Shown here piece by piece: positions 58,687-64,000 of a DNA stretch of 64,000 nucleotides. The notes beneath the pieces are model-generated. The model was not told the origin of the DNA and searched no databases. It worked only from the letters and a program-made list of their open reading frames with translations. Source of the stretch: Bosea vestrisii (GTDB lineage Bacteria > Pseudomonadota > Alphaproteobacteria > Rhizobiales > Beijerinckiaceae); NCBI RefSeq assembly GCF_030144325.1, contig NZ_CP126307.1:1116001-1180000 (forward strand), in the 5' to 3' direction. The first letter of the stretch is position 1. Every line of letters starts with the position of its first letter. The translations under genes were made by a program, and so were the position numbers.

Positions 58687-59898
58687 TCAGGGACGCGGCG
58701 GCTCCTTGCCGGCGACGAGCACCAGGAGCGCACCGGCGAGCGTCGCCACCGCCATGTATCCGATCGGGCCGAGGCCGCCGACATGGTTGACCAGCAGGCC
58801 GCCGAACACCGCTCCGCTGGCGATCGCGACCAGGAAGGCCGCCGTCACGAGCCCGCTCGCCGATTCGGCATGATCGGCCGCGACGCGCACCATCCAGGTC
58901 TGGAAGCCGACGGGCGCGAAGCCGAAGGCGAAGCCCCAGAGTGCGACAGTGATCCCCGCCACGATCGGCGAGGCGCCGAACTGGATCATCACCAGCGCCA
59001 GCACGCCGATCGCCAGCGCGAACGAGACGATCGCCAGCTTGACGCCACGGCCCGCCACCGCGCCACCGGCGAAATTGCCGACGACATTGCCGAGGCCATA
59101 GCCGAGCAGCACCACGGTGATCGCCGCGACGCCGAGTTGCGGCGCATGCTCGAGGAAGGGCCGGATATAGGTGAAGCCGGTGAACTGTCCGGAGATGATG
59201 ACAAGGACCGAGATCAGCATCAGCCGAATGCTCGGGCGCGAGAGCAGGACACCCAACGTGCCCAGCCGCGGCGCAGTCTGCGGCGGCAGGGCCGGCATCG
59301 TCACCAGCAGCGCCAGCAAAGCGACGCCGGCAAGCCCGGCCGAGAGCCCGAACACCATGCGCCAGCCGATCAGCGCGTCGAGATAGGCTCCGAGCGGCCC
59401 GCCGCCGATGAAGGCGGCCGACACGCCGGCCGAGATGAGCGCCAGCGCCCGCGGTACGGACTGCGCCGGGACGAGCCGCAGCGTCAGCGCCGGCGCCATC
59501 GACCAGAAGCCGCCCAGGGCAATGCCGAGCAGGAAGCGGGCCGCGAGCAGCATGACAAAGCCGTTGGCCATGGCCGTGACCAGGCTCGATACCGCCAGAA
59601 GCGATAACAGCGTCCAGAGCACGAGGCGCCGGTCGAACCGGCTGGTGAGGATCGGCGTGAAGATCGCCGCGGCGACGCCGACCAGCGAGGTCACCGTGAC
59701 GGTCTGCCCGGCGGCACCGACGCTGATCGAGAGGTCGGCAGCGATCGAGGTCAGAACGCTGGCGGGCAGGAATTCGGCGCTGACCAGCGCGAACACGCCC
59801 ATGGAGAGGGCGAAGACCGCCGGCCAGGCGGCCGTGCGCTCTTCGGGCACGATGCTGACAAGTTCGGCATCGGCTGTGGCTGACAAGGAATCCGACAT
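58687..59898 (-). CDS. MFS efflux transporter (AraJ/YdhP-like)
   Basis: A 403-residue major facilitator with 12 predicted helices. PAVFALSMGVFALVSAEFLPA starts the first helix, and ARFLLGIALGGFWSMAP is a family motif. The sequence resembles sugar-efflux and drug-efflux members of the DHA1 group. It is divergent from an AraC gene 36 bp away, so regulation by that protein is likely. The substrate is unknown. Confidence 0.88.
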   Translation of the reverse strand: MSDSLSATADAELVSIVPEERTAAWPAVFALSMGVFALVSAEFLPASVLTSIAADLSISVGAAGQTVTVTSLVGVAAAIFTPILTSRFDRRLVLWTLLSLLAVSSLVTAMANGFVMLLAARFLLGIALGGFWSMAPALTLRLVPAQSVPRALALISAGVSAAFIGGGPLGAYLDALIGWRMVFGLSAGLAGVALLALLVTMPALPPQTAPRLGTLGVLLSRPSIRLMLISVLVIISGQFTGFTYIRPFLEHAPQLGVAAITVVLLGYGLGNVVGNFAGGAVAGRGVKLAIVSFALAIGVLALVMIQFGASPIVAGITVALWGFAFGFAPVGFQTWMVRVAADHAESASGLVTAAFLVAIASGAVFGGLLVNHVGGLGPIGYMAVATLAGALLVLVAGKEPPRP

Positions 59899-59934
59899 AG
59901 GTCGCTCCAGGAAGATCGGACACCGGAGTTAGGC

Positions 59935-60987
59935 GTGACCGCCTGGAGCTTCCATGCTAAAAAACCCGGCATGCTTGACCAATCGTCCAGAAGATCGGCG
60001 CCGGATCCGTTGTCGGAGATGCTTCGCGGCTTGAGGCTCGAAGGCGTCGACTATGCCCGCTACCAGATGTCCGCGCCCTGGTGCCTGCTGTTTCCAGCCC
60101 AGTCCGCAGCGCGGTTCCATTTCATGGCCGAGCAAAGCTGCTGGCTGCGCACGCCCGAGGGCGACTGGGTCCGGCTCGAACAAGGCGACGCCGTGCTGAT
60201 GCCACGTGGCGTTGAACATGCGCTGGCCAGCGAGCCCGGCGCCTCGGCGACGCCGCTCGGGCACTGCGCCTTCCAGCAATGCTGCGGCGAGATCGCTGAG
60301 GCGCGCGGCGGCGGCGAAGGGGAGGCGACGCTGTTCTTCAGCGCCAGCCTCTGCTTCAACGTCGACGCCCAGCACCCGATGCTACGGATGATGCCGGAAC
60401 TGATGTGGGTGCACGAGATGGCGGTGCACGAGCCCGCCATCCCGGCGCTGCTCGGCACCATGTCATGCGAGCTTGCTCTCGACCGCGTCGGCGCCGGCGG
60501 CATCCTCACCCGCCTTGCCGATGTCGTCGCCGCCGCCCTGATCCGCTCCTGGGTCGAGCGCGGCTGCGGCAGCGCCACCGGCTGGGTCGCCGCCGCGCGT
60601 GACCCCGATATCGGGCGCGTGCTGGCCGCGATCCATCTCAATCCGGGCGAGGACTGGACGGTCGATGCCCTCGCCAAGGTGATGCACGCCTCGCGCTCTG
60701 CTTTCGCAGAGCGCTTCGCCAGTGTCGTCGGCGAGACACCGGCGCGCTATGTCCTGCAGGTCCAGATGCACCAGGCGAGGCAATGGCTTGAACGCGACAA
60801 GCTCCGGATCACCGCCGTCGCCCGCCGCCTCGGCTACGATTCGGAAGCCTCCTTCAGCCGGGCCTTCAAGCGGGTGATCGGCAAGCCGCCGAGCCATTTC
60901 CGCGCCATGGAGCCGCCAGTGCCAGCGGCACGGCCGATCGATGCGTCGCCGTCCGGCGAGGCTGGACAGCCTCCCGGGACGTCCTGA
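59935..60987 (+). CDS. AraC-family regulator divergent from the MFS gene
   Basis: A 350-residue regulator with a cupin_6-type N-terminal domain (FHFMAEQSCWLRTPEGDWVRLEQGDAV, PRGVEHAL) and a C-terminal double helix-turn-helix (WTVDALAKVMHASRSAFAERF, then ITAVARRLGYDSEASFSRAFKRV) ending IGKPPSHFR. The GTG start has GGAG 7 bases upstream; an ATG 12 codons later is the alternative. The target is probably the divergent MFS efflux gene. Confidence 0.88.
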   Translation: MTAWSFHAKKPGMLDQSSRRSAPDPLSEMLRGLRLEGVDYARYQMSAPWCLLFPAQSAARFHFMAEQSCWLRTPEGDWVRLEQGDAVLMPRGVEHALASEPGASATPLGHCAFQQCCGEIAEARGGGEGEATLFFSASLCFNVDAQHPMLRMMPELMWVHEMAVHEPAIPALLGTMSCELALDRVGAGGILTRLADVVAAALIRSWVERGCGSATGWVAAARDPDIGRVLAAIHLNPGEDWTVDALAKVMHASRSAFAERFASVVGETPARYVLQVQMHQARQWLERDKLRITAVARRLGYDSEASFSRAFKRVIGKPPSHFRAMEPPVPAARPIDASPSGEAGQPPGTS

Positions 60988-60997
60988 CCAAACGCCC

Positions 60998-61714
60998 TCA
61001 GTCGATCAGGGCATCGGCGCGCCCGCCGCGAGGCTCGGTGAGCTGCGCGAAGCGGCCCTGTGCGAACAGCTCCTCGATGGTCTGGAGCGTCTTGGTGTAA
61101 TGCGCCACCAGCAGCGCACAGGCGTCTGCTGCCGTGCCGTTCAGCACGATCTTCATCAACGCTTCGTGCTCGCTCTGGCCGTTGCGCGGCGTGTCGCCAT
61201 AGGCGTGCGATATCGAGATGTAGCGCGCCGCGTGGTCGGCGAGGATATCGCAGAATTCGAGCAGCCAGGGCGAGCCGCAATTGGCCAGCAGCGCCCGGTG
61301 GAAATTGCGGTGTGCATCCTCCCAGCCGGCACGCTCCTCGGGCTTGTCGGAACGGAAGCGCGACAGGCGATGCAAGGCGAGCACGATGCCCTCTTCCCAG
61401 TGCTCGTCGCGATTGGCCATCGCCTCTTCGAGCGCCTTGGTCTCGAGCCAGCAGCGCGTGCGCACCAGCACGCGCCAGTCGTCGAGCGCGATCGCAGGCA
61501 CGGCAAAACCGCGCTGCTCGTAACGTTCGACCAGCCGCTCCGCCGAGAGACGAGACAGCGCCTCGCGCACCGCGTTGCTGCCGACGCCATAGGTCGCCGC
61601 GATCGGCTCGATCCGCAGCTTCTCGCCAGGGCGGAACTCGCCCTGGATGATGTCGCTGCGCAGCTTCTGGTAGACCGTGGTCGACAGCGTGGTCTTTTCG
61701 CTCGCCTTGGCCAT
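60998..61714 (-). CDS. GntR-family (FCD) transcriptional regulator
   Basis: A 238-residue regulator. The winged helix-turn-helix (about 12-75) has TVYQKLRSDIIQGEFRPGEKL and YGVGSNAVREALSRLSAERLV. The FCD effector domain (about 85-220) has the metal-ligand pattern DAHRNFHRALL, HEALMKIVL and the late His in LLVAHYTKTLQ. It is the last gene of the ABC transport operon (14-bp gap) and probably controls it in response to the substrate or a catabolite. Confidence 0.9.
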   Translation of the reverse strand: MAKASEKTTLSTTVYQKLRSDIIQGEFRPGEKLRIEPIAATYGVGSNAVREALSRLSAERLVERYEQRGFAVPAIALDDWRVLVRTRCWLETKALEEAMANRDEHWEEGIVLALHRLSRFRSDKPEERAGWEDAHRNFHRALLANCGSPWLLEFCDILADHAARYISISHAYGDTPRNGQSEHEALMKIVLNGTAADACALLVAHYTKTLQTIEELFAQGRFAQLTEPRGGRADALID

Positions 61715-61728
61715 GCGGGTTCTCGGGT

Positions 61729-62607
61729 TCAGGCCGCTGGGCGCGGCGTCTTGGTGGAGATGCTGTTACGCGAACGCTGCCAGAACACGAACCGGTATTG
61801 CAGCCACGACACCAGGCCGAACATCGCGAGGCCGAGCAGGCTGAGATAGATGATCAGCGAGAACACCCGCGGCGTGTCGAGTTGCGAGGCGGCGACGCGG
61901 ATCAGTTCGCCGAAACCCGCCCCGCCGCCAAGGAACTCGCCGGCGATCGCGCCCGAGACCACGCTGATCGCCGCGATCTTCAGCCCGGTGAAGAATTGTG
62001 GCAGCCCGGTCGGGATCTTGAGCTTGACCAGGGTCTGCAGGCGCGAGGCGCCGATGCTCTTGAACAGCATCCGGGCATTCTCGTCCGCCGCGTGCAGGCC
62101 GGCGGCCGTGCCGACGATGATCGGGAACACCGAGATGAAGGCCGCGAGCGCCACCTTTGACATGATGCCGAAGCCGAGCCAGGCGACGAACAGCGGCGCG
62201 AAGGCAAGCTTCGGCATGGTGTCGATCGCGACGATATAGGGCATCACGGCCCGCTCGCCGAAGCTGGTCTCGCCGACCAGGATACCGAGGGAGACGCCGA
62301 TAGCGAGCGCGACGACGAAGCCCCAGACGACCTCGCTCGCCGTGACCCAGAAGGCCGGCAGCATGTAGTCGCCTGAGGAGAGGTTGCGGCCGACGAAGCC
62401 GATGTCGCGGATCGTGTCGGTCGGCGTCGGCAGGATCAGCGGCGAGACGATCCCCGACGAGGTAACGCCCTGCCAGAGCCCGAGGAAGAGGACGAGAAGG
62501 CCGAGCATCGAGACCCAGCGCGGCAGCTTCGAGGCGAACGAGACCTTCTCGGCCCAGACCGTGTCGGCGGGAAGTGCTTCAGCTGATTTGTCGACGACAC
62601 CGCTCAC
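61729..62607 (-). CDS. ABC transporter permease, NitT/TauT type
   Basis: A 292-residue membrane permease with about six helices. The EAA-like coupling motif region reads FKSIGASRLQTLVKLKIPTGLPQFFTG, followed by GEFLGGGAGFGELI. An N-terminal extension of about 30 residues is polar. It overlaps the ATPase gene by 4 bp. The substrate cannot be deduced; taurine, sulfonates, nitrate and pyrimidine precursors are all possible. Confidence 0.9.
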   Translation of the reverse strand: MSGVVDKSAEALPADTVWAEKVSFASKLPRWVSMLGLLVLFLGLWQGVTSSGIVSPLILPTPTDTIRDIGFVGRNLSSGDYMLPAFWVTASEVVWGFVVALAIGVSLGILVGETSFGERAVMPYIVAIDTMPKLAFAPLFVAWLGFGIMSKVALAAFISVFPIIVGTAAGLHAADENARMLFKSIGASRLQTLVKLKIPTGLPQFFTGLKIAAISVVSGAIAGEFLGGGAGFGELIRVAASQLDTPRVFSLIIYLSLLGLAMFGLVSWLQYRFVFWQRSRNSISTKTPRPAA

Positions 62608-63404
62608 AGGAAGGCCCCCTTGTCGAGCAAGCCGCGGATCTCGCCGACATAGGCGCCGAATTGTGGCAGCGTCGTCATCTCGAGCGTACGCGGCCGCGGC
62701 AGGTCGATCGCGATGCTGCGCACGATCCGGCCCGGCCGGGCCGACATCACATGGACGATATCGGAGAGGATCACAGCCTCCGCGATCGAGTGCGTCACCA
62801 GGAAGGCGGAGGCGTTGCGCTCGCGGCAGATGCGCTGCAGCTCCATGTTCATGAAATCGCGGGTGATCTCGTCGAGCGCGCTGAACGGCTCGTCGAGCAG
62901 GAGGACATTAGGCTCGGAGATCAGCATCCGGCAGATCGCGGCGCGCTGCGCCATGCCGCCGGACAGCTGCGAGGGATAGGTCGCCTCAAAACCCTTGAGA
63001 CCGACGAGATCGAGCAGGCTCCTCGCACGCGGCGCAGCGGCCTCGGCCGCGGCACGGCCCTCGCGCACCTCGATCGGCAGGAGGATGTTCTGCAGGGTGG
63101 TGCGCCACGGAAACAGCGTCGCCTGCTGGAACATCATGCCGATATCGGCGCGCGCGCCGAGCACCGGCGTTCCGGCCAGCATCACCCTGCCCTTCGAGGG
63201 CGGCGTCAGTCCGGCCATGATCTTGAGCAGGGTCGACTTGCCGCAGCCGCTGGAGCCGATCACCGAATGGAATTCGCCCTGGCGCAACGTCAGCGCGACG
63301 CTCTCCAGCGCGACGACGCTTTCGCCATAGACCTTCGAGACATCGCTGAGCTCATAGACCGGCCGGGCGAGCTGCCCGGCCGTTTGCGTCGCCGCCAGTG
63401 TCAT
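62604..63404 (-). CDS. ABC transporter ATP-binding protein, NitT/TauT type
   Basis: A 266-residue ATPase. Walker A GSSGCGKST (about 52-60), the Q-loop MFQQATLFPW, signature LSGGMAQRAA, Walker B VLLLDEPFSALD and H-loop LVTHSIAEA are all intact. It overlaps the permease gene and the binding-protein gene by 4 bp each, giving a coupled operon. It is a paralogue of the partial ATPase at the other end of the window. Confidence 0.93.
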   Translation of the reverse strand: MTLAATQTAGQLARPVYELSDVSKVYGESVVALESVALTLRQGEFHSVIGSSGCGKSTLLKIMAGLTPPSKGRVMLAGTPVLGARADIGMMFQQATLFPWRTTLQNILLPIEVREGRAAAEAAAPRARSLLDLVGLKGFEATYPSQLSGGMAQRAAICRMLISEPNVLLLDEPFSALDEITRDFMNMELQRICRERNASAFLVTHSIAEAVILSDIVHVMSARPGRIVRSIAIDLPRPRTLEMTTLPQFGAYVGEIRGLLDKGAFL

Positions 63405-64000
63405 TTCGGCGCATTCCAGGCCGCGACCAGGTCGTTCGAATAAGCCTTGCTCAAATCATCGAGCGGCTTCTTGAGATCGCCCGAGGCGAGCAGCGTCTTC
63501 TGCCACATCTCCCAGGCCTCGGGGTTGTTGTAGCCAAAGCCCTTGGCGACATCGAGCGGCGCCGTCAGGCGGTAATAGACCTCCATCAGCGCCTCGGCGA
63601 AGGGCATGTTCTCGAGCTGCTGCGGATTGCCCATGCGCGCATGCTTCAGCACCGCCGCCTTGTTGGCGGGATCGAGGCCGAACTTGGTGCCTCTGACCAG
63701 CGCCCGGCCGAAGCGCTCCAGCATTCCACGATTCTCGTCGAGGTACTTGCGGGTAACGACATAGCCGTTACCGAAATAGGACTGGAAGCGCGGCGGCGTC
63801 AGCGAGCGCAGCTTGATCCCGCGCAGGCTCAGCGTCGCTGCGCCGGCGGTGTCCGAGGCATAGGCGTCGATCGCCTTCTGCATGAAGCCGGCCACCGCCA
63901 TGCCGCCCTCGCCCACCGTGATGAACTTGTAATCGGCGCCCTCCTTCATGCCCTCGGCATCGAAGATCGAGCGAACGAAGGCGACCTCGGCGCCATCGGA
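63401..64000 (-). CDS. ABC transporter substrate-binding protein (N-terminus beyond the window)
   Basis: The frame is open to the window edge, so the N-terminal part and signal peptide are not seen. The visible 199 residues end in ALVAAWNAPK. Segments such as YVVTRKYLDENRGMLERFGRALVRG match the second lobe of NMT1/THI5-like, nitrate/taurine-type binding proteins. It is the first visible gene of a coupled operon with the ATPase, permease and GntR genes. The ligand is unknown. Confidence 0.88.
   Translation of the reverse strand, partial: SDGAEVAFVRSIFDAEGMKEGADYKFITVGEGGMAVAGFMQKAIDAYASDTAGAATLSLRGIKLRSLTPPRFQSYFGNGYVVTRKYLDENRGMLERFGRALVRGTKFGLDPANKAAVLKHARMGNPQQLENMPFAEALMEVYYRLTAPLDVAKGFGYNNPEAWEMWQKTLLASGDLKKPLDDLSKAYSNDLVAAWNAPK

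Noticed and set aside
1..64000. Idea that the ABC genes at the two window ends form one transporter
   Set aside because: Each end has its own ATPase gene, and the 63 kb between them is ordinary chromosome. They are two separate systems of the same family.
1..64000. CRISPR arrays, insertion sequences, tRNA and rRNA genes
   Set aside because: I looked for spaced direct repeats, transposase motifs, CCA-ended cloverleaf segments and rRNA signatures and saw none beyond the tmRNA.

Overview
The window is 64 kb of high-GC chromosomal DNA from an alphaproteobacterium. A Hyphomicrobiales member close to Bosea is my best guess. The guess rests on GC-rich codon use, a circularly permuted two-piece tmRNA gene, an alpha-type SspB, the miaA/serB/ilvI neighbourhood, the folA-hflK-hflC-DUF2065-Do protease block, btaAB betaine-lipid genes and many interspersed intergenic palindromes. 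It is dense housekeeping DNA. I see no insertion sequence, prophage, CRISPR array, rRNA or tRNA.

Layout. 1-502: 5' part of a NitT/TauT-type ABC ATPase. 0.7-4.1 kb: DedA protein, secreted HhH protein, small metal-binding peptide, DUF1127 protein, AraC regulator and three very small membrane proteins. 4.2-14.9 kb: branched-chain amino acid synthesis on the minus strand (TetR-ilvC; ilvI, racemase, GST, ilvN, flavin monooxygenase), with a DUF924/HAD pair and an AraC gene between. ilvI is preceded by a promoter, an 11-residue Leu/Ile/Val leader peptide and a terminator, which together form an attenuator. 14.9-21.4 kb: serB, cupin, Do protease, DUF2065, hflC, frameshifted hflK, folA and GNAT. 21.5-26.5 kb: cyoABCD quinol oxidase and a SURF1-like factor. 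26.7-29.5 kb: MHS-type transporter, thyA and a PepSY protein. 29.7-32.7 kb: permuted ssrA followed by sspB, fumC and two small genes. 32.7-34.3 kb: LysG/LysE-type export pair. 34.4-42 kb: frameshifted AsmA-like gene, FAD oxidase, thioesterase, YdeI-like protein and ion channel. 41.9-44.5 kb: btaB, btaA and msrB. 44.7-50.5 kb: AidB-like acyl-CoA dehydrogenase, esterase, UvrD helicase and a hicAB toxin-antitoxin pair with three evenly spaced palindromes upstream. 50.5-61 kb: HxlR/SDR pair, prmA, small DUF1127-like genes, aminopeptidase P, AraC-azlC-azlD-PLP enzyme operon and an MFS/AraC pair. 61-64 kb: a NitT/TauT ABC operon ending in a GntR regulator, cut by the window end.

Themes. (1) Branched-chain amino acid synthesis (ilvC, ilvI, ilvN) and possible export (azlCD) recur, and the ilvI operon carries a readable transcription attenuator. 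(2) Protein quality control genes cluster: tmRNA, SspB, HflK/HflC and the Do protease. (3) At least five kinds of intergenic palindromic element occur. Some have entered reading frames: 15 codons of btaB, the C-terminal tail of the aminopeptidase and the apparent start of the SURF1-like gene. (4) hflK and the AsmA-like gene are each broken by one missing G next to the same GGGGGCGG context, which suggests assembly error as much as true decay.
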